From Blastomussa wellsi (taxonomy: Eukaryota > Cnidaria > Anthozoa > Scleractinia > Plerogyridae), in NCBI GenBank assembly GCA_947652115.1, contig OX393561.1, positions 46,553,353-46,617,352 on the forward strand: a stretch of 64,000 bases of DNA, given 5' to 3'. Of the stretch, positions 18,141 through 26,879 are shown piece after piece; position 1 is the first letter of the stretch, and every line of letters begins with the position of its first letter. A program made the position numbers and the translations under genes. The notes below the pieces were generated by a model. That model worked only from the letters and a program-made list of their open reading frames with translations, was not told the DNA's origin and did no database searches.

Positions 18141-18198
18141 TTTTGGCTCAGGAATTATTTTTTTCATTTGAAGAAATGCGCGCACATCAATAGAGAAC

Positions 18199-21100
18199 AT
18201 GGCGGATCATTATGACTTAATTCTTGACAGAGCAATCGGGCTTTTCCGAGAAAGAAATCGAAACGTTTTACCTTTTGTGAGAGGTGGAAAAAAACTTTTT
18301 GAGAGTGGTTATGAATATCGTGAATATCTTGGAAAACTTAATGAAGATCTTGAAGATGTTTTGGTTTTTGCAGAAAGAGAGAGAGAAAGAGGCAAGATGT
18401 CACAAGAAAGGTTGGAAAGATTTGTGAAAGATTTGATTGATAAAGTTGGAGACACAAATCTGGGTGATTTTCTTGAGTATAAAATGAAAAATGATATTCA
18501 TCTTTTCCAAAAGCATTATGATCCTGTTAAGTTTGGAGAAATTGCAAGAAATGGAATGAAAGATAATTCAATTCTTGGATTTTCTTTGCCGAGTTTGAAA
18601 CTTTTGTTTCAAGGACTGCAAAGCGAAAATCTGTCAAAAGAAACTTTTGACAGATTTCTTTTGACAGAAACAGATTTCAAAGGATGGCTCCACGTGTGGA
18701 AAATGCAGGTATCACAACTGAACTTTAAAAATAAAGACCGCTGGAATTACCTTTCAAAAGATTTTTATAACCCTGCTGCACTTGATATTCAAGTATTTGC
18801 AAAAGAGTACCGCGGAAAGTTCATTGAACTGCTAAAAAAAGAGCTGGAGGAGTTGGGGAAGGTGAAAGTATTATTTTCTTTTGACACACAGTTTTCAAGA
18901 AAGAAAATTGAAAATGAAAAGGAGAGGAAAGAAACCATCAAACAGTATTACATAAGTCAAACGTATATTTTCCAAAAATTTGATGAAGAAGAGATCACGG
19001 AAAAATTCAATGAATTTATTGGAGAATCAATGGGCAAAACAGAAGTTTCAGTTGATAAATCAGAAATGAAATTTGAAGGAATCAGACAAGTGTACGTGCA
19101 TGTGGCAAGATATGAACCATTGGAAGGAGGATCATGGATCAGAACACCAGACAAGCTTTTTGCAAAGAAAGCAATAATCAACGTGCAAAACACAGACAAC
19201 AAGTGCCTGAAGTGGGCGCTGAGATCAGCACTTTACCCAGTCAAAGATCATGCGGAAAGACCTAGCAAATACAAAAATGTTGACGAAAAAATGAACTGGA
19301 AAGGAATCGATTTCCCAACACCAATAAAACAGCTAAAAAATCTTGAGGAGCAAAACCCAGGACTGGCAATCAATTTATATGGCTGGGACGCAGAAAAAGA
19401 CTGTTTCATGGGCGGGTTGTTGTTCAGCAAGAAAGGACCAGAAGTGGAAAGGATCAACTTGATAATGATTGTGTCCGGAGAGAGAAACCATTACTGCTGG
19501 GTCAAAAGAATGAGCGCCCTGATTTATGATCAGACAAAACATAACGGAAAAAAGCACTTCTGCAATCTGTGTATTTCACATTTCAGAACAGAAGAAAAGC
19601 TGGAAGAGCACCAAAAACATTGCAAAGGTTTGGAGGGCAGGCCCGCGGTGATCGAGATGCCCGAAAAAGGGAAAAACATTCTGGAATACCAAAATTCCCA
19701 AAAACAGATGAAAGCGCCTTACGTGATTTATGCAGACTTTGAAGCGCTGGTAAAAAAGGTTGAATGTCGCGAAGAGCAAGGGTGCACAGTGAAAACTGAA
19801 ATCCACGAAGCATGCGGGTACGCCTGGGTGTGTGTGAGAAGCGATGGAAAAATCGTGAGCAGAGGTTTTTACAGAGGGGGGGATGCGGCGGAAGTTTTCT
19901 TGGAAGAAATTCAAAAAGAGGAGGAAATTTTGAGAGAAAGGGTGGAAAAAGCCAGCAAAAAGAAATTTGAAATTGGACCGGAAGACTGGGCTGCATTCAA
20001 AACGGCAAAAAATTGCCACATTTGCAACAAAAGTCTGCTGGTAAAAAATTTCTCGGACAAAAGACCTGTCTGGAAAGGAAACATTTTTTTGGGACAAGCG
20101 CATTTCGGTTGTTTCTGGAAAAGGAAAGAAAAAGAGAAACTTTTTATGAAAAAGTCGGACAACCCCCCAGAACAAAAAGACTGCATTTTCTGCAAAGAAC
20201 CACTGATAAGACCATTTTTCAGAGATGCTGTGAGAGACCATTGCCACGTGACAGGCAAGTTTCGCGGAGCAGCACACAATGAGTGTAATTTCAAACTGAA
20301 ACTGAAACCCAAAACATTCAAAATCCCTGTTGTATTTCACAACTTTTCAGGCTACGATTCACACCACTTGATGCAGGGGGTGGCAAAGCAGAACAAAGAT
20401 GTGAAATGCATCGCAAAAACCATGGAAAAGTACATTTCATTTTCATTGGGGAATCTGCAGTTCATTGACAGTCTGAATTTCATGCAAGCGAGTCTCAGTT
20501 CACTTGTGGGGGCAACGCCAAAAGAGGAACTGAAAATCACCAAAACAGTGTTTGAAGACAAGGGTCCGGTTGATCTGTTATTCCAAAAAGGGGTCTACCC
20601 GTATGAGTACATAGACGCCTGGGAGAGGTTCGGCGAGACACAGCTGCCGCACAAAAGAATGTTCTACAGCAAACTGAATGACGAAGAGATTTCAGACGCG
20701 GAATACGCGCACGCGCAGAGGGTGTGGGAAGCGTTTGGATGTGAAAATCTGGGGGACTATCATGATCTGTATGTGTTGACGGACGTGACGCTGCTGGCGG
20801 ATGTTTTTGAAAATTTCAGGGATTTGTGTCAAGAGCAGTACGGGTTGGACCCGGCGAATTATTTCACATCACCAGGATTGAGCTGGGACGCGCTTTTGAA
20901 AATGACAGACATGAAGCTGGAGCTCCTGACCGACATTGACAAGCACATATTCGTGGAAAAAGGGATGCGCGGCGGGATCTCAAATGTGAGCAAAAGGTAT
21001 GTCAGGGCCAACAACCCGGAGGTGGAGGGATATGATGAGACCAAACCGAAAAAATTTCTCATGTATTTCGACGCGAATAATCTGTACGGCTGGGCCATGT

Positions 21101-22395
21101 GCCAGCCAATGCCTGTGCGAGGTTTTAAATGGAAAAAGGACCTGCCCACGGAAGAAGAGATCCGGAGGAAAAAAGAAGACGCGAAGAAGGGCTGGATCCT
21201 CGAGGTTGACCTCGAGTATCCGGCGGAGCTGCACGAAGCGCACAACAGCTACCCGCTGGCGCCAGAAAAAAAGGCGGTAAAACAGGAGGACATGTCCGGC
21301 TACCAGCACCGCCTGATGAAAAAGCTGGAAATAAAAATTCCAAAAGAAAAGAAACTGCTTCTGACCCTGGAAGATAAAAAGAACTACGTGGTGCACTACA
21401 GGAACCTGCAGTTCTATCTGAAACAGGGGATGAAACTGAAAAAAGTGCACAAGGTTCTGGAGTTCGAGCAGACGGCGTGGATGAAACCGTACATCATGAA
21501 GAACACGGAGCTGCGGAAAAAAGCGAAGAGCGCTTTTGAGAAAGACTTTTACAAACTGATGAACAACTCGGTGTTCGGGAAAACGATGGAGAACTTGCGG
21601 AAGCGAACGGACATCAGAATCGTGAAAAGCGAACAAAAACGGAAGATCAGAAAACTGGTTGCAAATCCGCGGTATGCCAGGTTCGAAAACTTCACAAAAA
21701 ACATGGCGGGCATCCACCTGCACAAGGGGAAGCTGGTGCTGAACAAACCGGTGTACACGGGGATGACGATCCTGGACAACAGCAAGATCCTGATGTACGA
21801 CTTTTTCTACAACCACCTGAAAAAGCAGTACGGCGACAAGTGCGAGCTGGTGTACACGGACACGGACAGCCTCCTGCTCGAGATCGAAACAGAAGACGTT
21901 TACAAGGACATCGCGGCAACGCTGGAAATGTACGACCTTAGCGATTACCCGAAGGGCCATCCACTGCACTCAGACGAGAACAAAAAGGTCCTGGGCAAAA
22001 TGAAAGACGAGTGCGCGGGAGCTCCGATCGCGGAAGCCATCTGTCTCAGGTCAAAAATGTATTCCATCTTCCGAGAGGACGAAAAAAATATCAAAAAGGC
22101 GAAGGGGGTGAAAAAGTGCGTCGTCCAGAAAAACATCAAACACGAGCATTACCGTGAAATGATTTTTGGTGAGGAGAAACGGATGAAGCATGGGATGAAC
22201 ATTCTGCATAGCAGGGGGCATGAAATTTACTCCATGCACGTGGACAAGATTTCACTGTGCGCGTTCGATTCAAAACGCTGGATCGCGGATGACGGGATCC
22301 ACACAAAAGCATACGGTTTCAAAGATGCCCCTCTCACAGAAGAGGAACTCGAAGAGATGGCGGCTTTTCTGGAAGGCATTCACTTTAATGTTTGA
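18199..22395 (+). CDS. Protein-primed family-B DNA polymerase (1398 aa), Polinton A
   Basis: Replicates the element, starting from a terminal protein. The exonuclease motifs are YADFEA (about residue 511), FHNFSGYDSHH (about 714) and LTDVTLLADVFENF (about 860). The polymerase motifs are DANNLYGWAM (A, about 958), KLMNNSVFGKTMEN (B, about 1119) and YTDTDSLLLEI (C, about 1219). Upstream of the exonuclease is a C2H2-like finger HFCNLCISHF...EEHQKHC. Between exonuclease motifs I and II lies an endonuclease VII-like zinc segment with VRDHCHVTGKFRGAAHNECN, common in Polinton polymerases. The roughly 500-residue N-terminal region probably supplies the terminal-protein/linker part. Length and motifs are intact. 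By eye the 5' half is much more A/T-rich than the 3' half. It starts 58 bp inside the inverted repeat and is the first plus gene. Confidence 0.95.
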   Translation: MADHYDLILDRAIGLFRERNRNVLPFVRGGKKLFESGYEYREYLGKLNEDLEDVLVFAERERERGKMSQERLERFVKDLIDKVGDTNLGDFLEYKMKNDIHLFQKHYDPVKFGEIARNGMKDNSILGFSLPSLKLLFQGLQSENLSKETFDRFLLTETDFKGWLHVWKMQVSQLNFKNKDRWNYLSKDFYNPAALDIQVFAKEYRGKFIELLKKELEELGKVKVLFSFDTQFSRKKIENEKERKETIKQYYISQTYIFQKFDEEEITEKFNEFIGESMGKTEVSVDKSEMKFEGIRQVYVHVARYEPLEGGSWIRTPDKLFAKKAIINVQNTDNKCLKWALRSALYPVKDHAERPSKYKNVDEKMNWKGIDFPTPIKQLKNLEEQNPGLAINLYGWDAEKDCFMGGLLFSKKGPEVERINLIMIVSGERNHYCWVKRMSALIYDQTKHNGKKHFCNLCISHFRTEEKLEEHQKHCKGLEGRPAVIEMPEKGKNILEYQNSQKQMKAPYVIYADFEALVKKVECREEQGCTVKTEIHEACGYAWVCVRSDGKIVSRGFYRGGDAAEVFLEEIQKEEEILRERVEKASKKKFEIGPEDWAAFKTAKNCHICNKSLLVKNFSDKRPVWKGNIFLGQAHFGCFWKRKEKEKLFMKKSDNPPEQKDCIFCKEPLIRPFFRDAVRDHCHVTGKFRGAAHNECNFKLKLKPKTFKIPVVFHNFSGYDSHHLMQGVAKQNKDVKCIAKTMEKYISFSLGNLQFIDSLNFMQASLSSLVGATPKEELKITKTVFEDKGPVDLLFQKGVYPYEYIDAWERFGETQLPHKRMFYSKLNDEEISDAEYAHAQRVWEAFGCENLGDYHDLYVLTDVTLLADVFENFRDLCQEQYGLDPANYFTSPGLSWDALLKMTDMKLELLTDIDKHIFVEKGMRGGISNVSKRYVRANNPEVEGYDETKPKKFLMYFDANNLYGWAMCQPMPVRGFKWKKDLPTEEEIRRKKEDAKKGWILEVDLEYPAELHEAHNSYPLAPEKKAVKQEDMSGYQHRLMKKLEIKIPKEKKLLLTLEDKKNYVVHYRNLQFYLKQGMKLKKVHKVLEFEQTAWMKPYIMKNTELRKKAKSAFEKDFYKLMNNSVFGKTMENLRKRTDIRIVKSEQKRKIRKLVANPRYARFENFTKNMAGIHLHKGKLVLNKPVYTGMTILDNSKILMYDFFYNHLKKQYGDKCELVYTDTDSLLLEIETEDVYKDIAATLEMYDLSDYPKGHPLHSDENKKVLGKMKDECAGAPIAEAICLRSKMYSIFREDEKNIKKAKGVKKCVVQKNIKHEHYREMIFGEEKRMKHGMNILHSRGHEIYSMHVDKISLCAFDSKRWIADDGIHTKAYGFKDAPLTEEELEEMAAFLEGIHFNV

Positions 22396-22586
22396 GCCAC
22401 CTCACGCGGGTCCAAACTTTGTAAATAATTCACAATGGCTTGATCAAGAAAAATGACTTCCTTTTCACAGGATGGGCAGGGTTTTTGAAAAACAACAGAG
22501 CATGCATTATTGGAAAGCTCTTTGATGGCGCGTTTTTTTCCTTTGCTTGAGGTTTGAACAATAACACCGTTGCGTCCACGGCCCAT
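22380..22586 (-). CDS. Small CxxC protein, 68 aa, Polinton A
   Basis: Not recognised. It has a basic N-terminus (RGRNGVIVQTSSKGKKRAIK) and one CPSCEK pair, half a zinc ribbon, followed by a helical tail. Its 3' end overlaps the convergent PolB stop by 16 bp, the compact packing expected of a virus-like genome. It fills the gap between PolB and the integrase, which supports it being real. Confidence 0.5.
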   Translation of the reverse strand: MGRGRNGVIVQTSSKGKKRAIKELSNNACSVVFQKPCPSCEKEVIFLDQAIVNYLQSLDPREVAQTLK

Positions 22587-22607
22587 TTTGAAATTTCATT
22601 TGTTTGT

Positions 22608-23606
22608 TCAACTGTCCACGCTGGATGGCGGGAGAACTGTGTTTTTTGGCACAATCTGCAGCTCTTCACGCACAAAACCGCGCTTGGGTCCATCATGCAA
22701 ATAGTACAGAACGGGCTGATCCGGTTTTTGTAAAACTTTTTCAATGGTGAAAACTTTCAAAGACCAAATCGGATCCGTTGCTCTTTTTTTCCCTCCTTCA
22801 AGCTCACCAGGTTCGTAAAGATGACGAACCTGAACAAGATATGGCAGGATTTTTTCATCCTTTCCAACAGGTCTGTGATAAGCAGTCGAAGGTTTCGAAT
22901 AAACAGATTTCTCTTTGATTGCAACAGCAGGTTTCTTTCCGATAAGGCTGGTCACCTCGTTGTTCAAAGCCGAAACAACTTCAGGAAGCCTTTTCACCCA
23001 TGCCCTGGACCGCTGACCCTCAGGCAGCCGCATTTCCACGGCATACTGGTGACCGAACAGGCGTTCGGCAAGGGTGCGGTTGAAACGTTCAACAATGGCC
23101 TGATCGCGGTGAATGTTGACGCGCCCGCGCCGGATGAAAGTTTTGTGATTTTCCATGACTTTCGTCACTTCACCCATGAATTCTCGCCCAGGGTCAACTT
23201 GCAACATTTCAGGCCATTTCAAAGGGCCGCGCTTGTAAATTTTCTGAAAAGCCTGAGCAACCTCATCAGAATTTTTCGAGGTCAAGTGTTCGGACTCTTT
23301 GAAACGGCTGGCCACGTCGACAACGTTCAGAGCGTATTTCCAGACTTTGCGACCGCGAGGCAGTTTATCGTGAGGCAAAAAAAGAAGGTCCGCCTGGTGG
23401 ACCTTGTTGGGTAAGGACACGTCGAATTTCGGTCGAGGTATATGCTTCGGCGCAGGAAGGAAAATCTGCCAGAGGGCTTGCTTGATCAACCAATTTTTTG
23501 CGGTGTCTTCCGGGACTTTTGCAGCCGCGGCCAGTTTTTTGATGGCGGCAATGCCTTTCCAATAGCCGCCAGGGCTGTAGTATATCTTCGCGAGTTTGGT
23601 GTCCAT
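22608..23606 (-). CDS. Retroviral-type (RVE) integrase, 332 aa, Polinton A
   Basis: Inserts the linear element into host DNA. The RNase H-fold catalytic core has D73 in VHQADLLFLP, D138 in LQVDPGREFMG and E173 in QAIVERFNRTLAERLF, so the triad is complete. It is preceded by a helical N-terminal region with NWLIKQALWQI that may replace the zinc domain. The C-terminal part (VRHLYEPGELEGGKKR..WSLKVFTIEKV) is the SH3-like DNA-binding tail of Polinton integrases. I see no chromodomain, unlike Polinton B. The ATG is set by the conserved 31-bp promoter-like motif directly upstream. Confidence 0.9.
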   Translation of the reverse strand: MDTKLAKIYYSPGGYWKGIAAIKKLAAAAKVPEDTAKNWLIKQALWQIFLPAPKHIPRPKFDVSLPNKVHQADLLFLPHDKLPRGRKVWKYALNVVDVASRFKESEHLTSKNSDEVAQAFQKIYKRGPLKWPEMLQVDPGREFMGEVTKVMENHKTFIRRGRVNIHRDQAIVERFNRTLAERLFGHQYAVEMRLPEGQRSRAWVKRLPEVVSALNNEVTSLIGKKPAVAIKEKSVYSKPSTAYHRPVGKDEKILPYLVQVRHLYEPGELEGGKKRATDPIWSLKVFTIEKVLQKPDQPVLYYLHDGPKRGFVREELQIVPKNTVLPPSSVDS

Positions 23607-23632
23607 ATAAAAGAGGTGAAAAAAAGTTTAAA
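23602..23632 (-). promoter_or_regulatory. 31-bp upstream motif of the integrase gene
   Basis: On the coding strand it reads TTTAAACTTTTTTTCACC then TCTTTTATATGGA, ending on the start codon. An identical 31-bp copy sits at the start of the next gene (23774-23804). It fills almost the whole gap to the previous stop codon, so it is likely the core promoter and leader. Confidence 0.65.
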
Positions 23633-23634
23633 TG

Positions 23635-23778
23635 TTAGCAGATGAATCTTGTTTTGGTTTTCCCGCAAGAGGCGCATTTGACTTTCAGAAAGGTTTGCCC
23701 ATTTTTGGTTTTTCCGAGTCTTTCACTCCCACGAACGTTGGGGGTGATCTTCTTCTCATTCACACAGTAGAAATCCAT
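23635..23778 (-). CDS. Small Cys-containing protein, 47 aa, DUF5679-like, Polinton A
   Basis: Begins MDFYCVNEKK and ends FLKVKCASCGKTKTRFIC. The pattern Y-C-V-x(n)-N-G-x(n)-C-A-x-C-G-x-x-K-x-x-F is shared with the N-terminus of the 171-aa protein at 46753-47268 in Polinton B and with small zinc proteins of large DNA viruses. It probably binds zinc; its role in the virion or in DNA binding is unknown. The start codon lies at the end of the shared 31-bp motif, which supports this very short gene. Confidence 0.65.
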   Translation of the reverse strand: MDFYCVNEKKITPNVRGSERLGKTKNGQTFLKVKCASCGKTKTRFIC

Positions 23779-23804
23779 ATAAAAGAGGTGAAAAAAAGTT
23801 TAAA
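23774..23804 (-). promoter_or_regulatory. 31-bp upstream motif of the 47-aa gene
   Basis: Identical to 23602-23632. It overlaps the stop codon end of the next gene (23800), showing very tight packing. Confidence 0.65.
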
Positions 23805-24225
23805 AGAACCGGAGAGCAGCGTAGCCCAAAGCGAGAGCCCCGGCCCCGACAAACATGAGTTCACCATTTTTTTGCTGCTGGCTTGGTTGATAAAAATCAG
23901 AAAATTTGGGCTCTTTGAGAGGAGCCATTTGCTCTTCAGGATGCGCCTTGTTATAAAGTTTGAAAGCGTAGTCAGTGTTGGTGAAGTTCTGCTTGGCTTC
24001 CGCTTTTATGTGCTCGTTTGTTGCAATCCAGTCGAGACGTTTGGTGCGGTCGCGCGAATATTTGGCGTACGCAGCTTGATACGCCTCGAGAGCCCGGTCG
24101 TGGCGCTCTTTTTCTTCAAGAGCGGCCTTGTCACTGCCTCCAAAAGCCTTCGCCAGATAATTGCCGCCGATGAAAGCCGCTGCGTTCAACACAGCCCCGC
24201 CAACCATAATTGCGATACTTGCCAT
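23800..24225 (-). CDS. Membrane protein with two hydrophobic ends, 141 aa, Polinton A
   Basis: Function unknown. It starts at MASIAIMVGGAVLNAAAFIG, a transmembrane or signal-anchor segment. A charged helical middle rich in Lys, Glu and Tyr follows, with YQAAYAKYSRDRTKRLDW, and the C-terminus has a second hydrophobic segment, LMFVGAGALALGYAALRFF. An upstream extension of nine codons lacks ATG and was excluded. Its place among virion genes suggests a structural or membrane-active protein, but that is inference. Confidence 0.65.
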   Translation of the reverse strand: MASIAIMVGGAVLNAAAFIGGNYLAKAFGGSDKAALEEKERHDRALEAYQAAYAKYSRDRTKRLDWIATNEHIKAEAKQNFTNTDYAFKLYNKAHPEEQMAPLKEPKFSDFYQPSQQQKNGELMFVGAGALALGYAALRFF

Positions 24226-24261
24226 GATTATAAAATCGGCGGCATTTTTCAAATGATTTTA

Positions 24262-24483
24262 TCAAAGTTTGTCGGGTAAGATTTTCTGGTCCTCCAGGTA
24301 CTTCTTGAGCCAGATGCTGCCTGCCATCACACCAGTGAACATTGCGAAGTTTTCGACAGAATCTGAAGGGTCATCTGTAAAACTTCTCCTGAACGCTTTT
24401 TTGGCAACCCACCCAATGCCTGCTGTGAGGCCAACGAGAGTCGCGGCATCCAGAACGGTTTTAACGAGCTTGTTATCAGACAT
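24262..24483 (-). CDS. Paralog 1: small protein with conserved N-terminus and hydrophobic C-terminus, 73 aa
   Basis: Starts MSDNKLVKTVLDAATLVGL and shares about the first 48 residues with the next gene upstream (24575-24970), differing at only a few positions. After NFAMF it diverges to GVMAGSIWLKKYLEDQKI, a second hydrophobic helix. An upstream extension of the frame starts with TTG inside an A-rich leader that is itself duplicated and is not accepted. Function unknown. Confidence 0.65.
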   Translation of the reverse strand: MSDNKLVKTVLDAATLVGLTAGIGWVAKKAFRRSFTDDPSDSVENFAMFTGVMAGSIWLKKYLEDQKILPDKL

Positions 24484-24547
24484 GTTTGGTATGAAAGAAA
24501 AAAAATAAAAGTTCAAAAGAAATTTTTTTTGGCAACTTTCATTTTTT

Positions 24548-24594
24548 GATTACAAACATCTCAACTTGTTTTGATTACAAACATCTCAACTTGT
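24548..24594. repeat. 22-bp direct repeat, period 25
   Basis: GATTACAAACATCTCAACTTGT occurs twice (24548-24569 and 24573-24594). The second copy contains the stop and last codons of paralog 2, so the first copy is a duplicated gene end. Confidence 0.85.
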
Positions 24595-24970
24595 CTTTCA
24601 ATTGTTTTTTCGAACATTCAAGCTCATCCATTTCATAATCCCTGAGCCTTTCCAATTCATTCAATTGTTCTATTTTATTTTTTACTGTCTCCTCTTCCGT
24701 GTTTTCCTCTCTCAACATTTTCAATGCTTCTTCCAATTCTCTCCGGATCGTTTTGATTGCTTCTTCATATTTTTTCACAATAATTTCTGTTGTATTTATA
24801 AAATTTTTCAATTCTGTTACACTGAACATTGCTAAGTTTTCGACAGAATCTGAAGGGTCATCTGTAAAAATTATCCTGAACGCTTTTTTGGCAACCCACT
24901 CAATGCCAACAGTGAGGCCAACGAGAGTCGCGGCATCCAGAACGGTTTTAACGAGCTTGTTGTCAAACAT
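24575..24970 (-). CDS. Paralog 2: same N-terminus, coiled-coil C-terminus, 131 aa
   Basis: MFDNKLVKTVLDAATLVGL matches paralog 1, including FTDDPSDSVEN about residue 40. From about residue 52 the protein switches to a long charged coiled coil (VKKYEEAIKTIRRELEEALK...) ending in KDKLRCL. Leader DNA with GTTTGGTATGAAAGAAAAA is shared with paralog 1, so the duplication included the promoter. One of the two has exchanged its C-terminus. Function unknown; the retained part has the look of an amphipathic membrane-associated helix. Confidence 0.65.
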   Translation of the reverse strand: MFDNKLVKTVLDAATLVGLTVGIEWVAKKAFRIIFTDDPSDSVENLAMFSVTELKNFINTTEIIVKKYEEAIKTIRRELEEALKMLREENTEEETVKNKIEQLNELERLRDYEMDELECSKKQLKDKLRCL

Positions 24971-25073
24971 GTTTGGTATGAAAGAAAAAAATAAAAGTTC
25001 AAAAGAAATTTTTTGGGCACATCTTCATCCATTGCGCGGGTGGAATTATGACGAAACAAAAATTCAAATGAAA

Positions 25074-25586
25074 TTAATCATCCATATACCGAATTCCACG
25101 TTTTTTCGGCTTCGGTTTCGGAGTCTGTGGTGAAGGTTCCGCATCCACGTGGGTTGGTTGTGGGGCTTGCTCCACAGAAGTTGCCTGGTTCTTTTTGAAA
25201 AAGGCCTTGATGTCTTCACGCTTGACATAAGTTGTGAGAAGCGTGACGCCAATTCCGGCGATTGCGATCAATTGGTTTGTGGTGAGACCGTTTTCTGCAG
25301 CAGGCTTTGGTGCGGGCTCTGTTGTGGTTTCCACCCCCACTGCAGGTGCAGATTGTTTTGCCATTTTCTCTTCATAAGCTTGTTTGTGCGCTGCGCGGGC
25401 CTCCCGAGTTCTTTTTGCAATATCTATGCCAGCAGCCACTCGCTTGGGATTTTTGGGCTTTGTTACCGGCGTTTGTGAAGTTACTTGGCTCGTCTGTGGT
25501 GCCGGCGTTTGTGAAGTTTCTTGACTCGTCTGTGGTGGTGTTTGCTCAACTGGGTTTGCTTGTGCGGTTGGTTGTTCTTCAGCCAT
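25074..25586 (-). CDS. Pro/Thr/Gln-rich virion-type protein with one membrane segment, 170 aa
   Basis: The N-terminus is a low-complexity QTSQETSQTPAPQTSQVTSQ-type tract. A basic KNPKRVAAGIDIAKRTREA segment follows, a pattern I associate with small Polinton structural proteins. Near residue 105 there is one hydrophobic stretch (NQLIAIAGIGVTLLTTYV). The C-terminus is Pro/Lys rich. Exact function unknown. Confidence 0.6.
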   Translation of the reverse strand: MAEEQPTAQANPVEQTPPQTSQETSQTPAPQTSQVTSQTPVTKPKNPKRVAAGIDIAKRTREARAAHKQAYEEKMAKQSAPAVGVETTTEPAPKPAAENGLTTNQLIAIAGIGVTLLTTYVKREDIKAFFKKNQATSVEQAPQPTHVDAEPSPQTPKPKPKKRGIRYMDD

Positions 25587-25643
25587 TGTATAAAAACAAA
25601 ATTAATATTCAATTCTGAATATTACTTTGCAACTTCTGTGTAA

Positions 25644-26222
25644 TTATTCATTAGTTGGTGTGTCAACCTCAGGGGCAATGTGCACAGGCTGTCCGTCCCA
25701 AAATTTTGGATCCCCGGGGGGGCCTCCGCTGAAATCAATGTGTTTTGTTGTGATCAGCACTGCGTTGGCCAGAGCGAGAAAACGGCCGCAAGACAAAGCG
25801 GCGCTGCCGGCCAGGTTGGAGAGCTCATTGCTGATGATCCAGTCGTTTCTCAGATCTTTTTGCAGAGCATTGATGTCGTCGATGTCGACGGCCATTCCGA
25901 CCGCTTTGGTTGTAAGAAAAATGATGCTGTCGATCAAGCTGTCCGTTGTTTTTGAGCCCACATAAGCCTGGTAGCGTTTGGTGTATTTCTCGACATCTTT
26001 GTCAGAGAGGCGTTTCACTTGCTCGTGTGAAAGCTGCTCCCCGATGGCTTCTTTTGATTTTCCTGTTGACACAAGCCGGGCCAACTGCTCGCGCATCGCG
26101 GGGATATCAGGCTGCGTTGAAACAACAGCGGGGACAATGCCGGCGGGCGCGCTCGCTGCCTCAGCTTCAAGCAAGTACAAGCCCGACAAGTCCAAGTCAT
26201 CGAGTTTTGATAAGTCCGCCAT
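25644..26222 (-). CDS. Conserved-looking helical protein, 192 aa, Polinton A
   Basis: Function unknown. The middle contains KRLSDKDVEKYTKRYQAYVG, KTTDSLIDSIIFLTTKAVG and CGRFLALANAVLITTKHIDF, mostly amphipathic helices. I believe related sequences recur in cnidarian Polintons, but I cannot name the family. It lies directly downstream of the packaging ATPase on the same strand, so a capsid-associated role is plausible. Confidence 0.6.
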   Translation of the reverse strand: MADLSKLDDLDLSGLYLLEAEAASAPAGIVPAVVSTQPDIPAMREQLARLVSTGKSKEAIGEQLSHEQVKRLSDKDVEKYTKRYQAYVGSKTTDSLIDSIIFLTTKAVGMAVDIDDINALQKDLRNDWIISNELSNLAGSAALSCGRFLALANAVLITTKHIDFSGGPPGDPKFWDGQPVHIAPEVDTPTNE

Positions 26223-26239
26223 TTTATATTTGTGAATTT

Positions 26240-26875
26240 TTATTCATTTTTAATTTTTAATTGGGGTGAGGGGTGAGGTGTGTGGAATTTTATTCCGAAA
26301 GGGTACTGAAGTGCGAACACAAGGCAGGAGAACTGTGTTTCTTTCAATTTTGAAATGAGGTCTTTGAATTCATCTTGAGAAAGTTCGCCGGCGAATTCAT
26401 CAAAAATCGCTTTCAATGTCTTCCACGAGGGCGTGTAAAAAAGCACAAGCGCCGCAGCGTTTTCGCGGAAAGAGGCCGTGATGCTGGTCATCTTTTGGGT
26501 TATCACCCACGTGCTGATCCCTGCGTGGCGGCCGCTGAATGCGAGTTCGACCAGCTCGCCTGTGCGCTTTTTCACATCTTTCGAGGCTGCGCAGTCATCG
26601 AGGATAATGAGCGCGTTGGTGCCCTCCAAAAAAAAATAAACATACTTCAAAAATTTTTCAACTTCATGCTGTATGCAAACCACGACATAAAAACGCGGGT
26701 CTTTCTCAGCGAAACGATGAAAAGTCATGTTGTGTTTGAATGTCGGGCAGATGAGCGCAATGTAGTCAAACTTGCCGCGGAAAGGGCCGCGGAGCTGATC
26801 CACCACAAACTTTGTTTTGCCTGAATTAGTCGGTCCAATTACGAGAGCGTTAAACGGTATGTTGCCTGTGTCCAT
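26240..26875 (-). CDS. A32-like (FtsK/HerA superfamily) DNA-packaging ATPase, 211 aa, Polinton A
   Basis: Pumps DNA into preformed capsids. Walker A is GPTNSGKT (residues 14-21) and Walker B is ALIILDD (88-94). A downstream GRHAGISTWVITQKM segment is the usual motif of this family (sensor region with Q). Length is normal for Polinton ATPases. The start was set at MDTGNIPFN, just after the stop of the capsid gene; an in-frame ATG six codons earlier would overlap that gene. Confidence 0.9.
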   Translation of the reverse strand: MDTGNIPFNALVIGPTNSGKTKFVVDQLRGPFRGKFDYIALICPTFKHNMTFHRFAEKDPRFYVVVCIQHEVEKFLKYVYFFLEGTNALIILDDCAASKDVKKRTGELVELAFSGRHAGISTWVITQKMTSITASFRENAAALVLFYTPSWKTLKAIFDEFAGELSQDEFKDLISKLKETQFSCLVFALQYPFGIKFHTPHPSPQLKIKNE

Positions 26876-26879
26876 TTTA

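Noticed and set aside
20980..21969. 329-codon minus-strand open frame inside the Polinton A polymerase
   Set aside because: Antisense shadow of the G/C-rich half of PolB; no motifs, while the sense strand has all polymerase motifs. The same applies to 19576-20340.
22821..23414. 197-codon plus-strand open frame
   Set aside because: Antisense to the integrase, whose triad and promoter-like motif support the minus strand.
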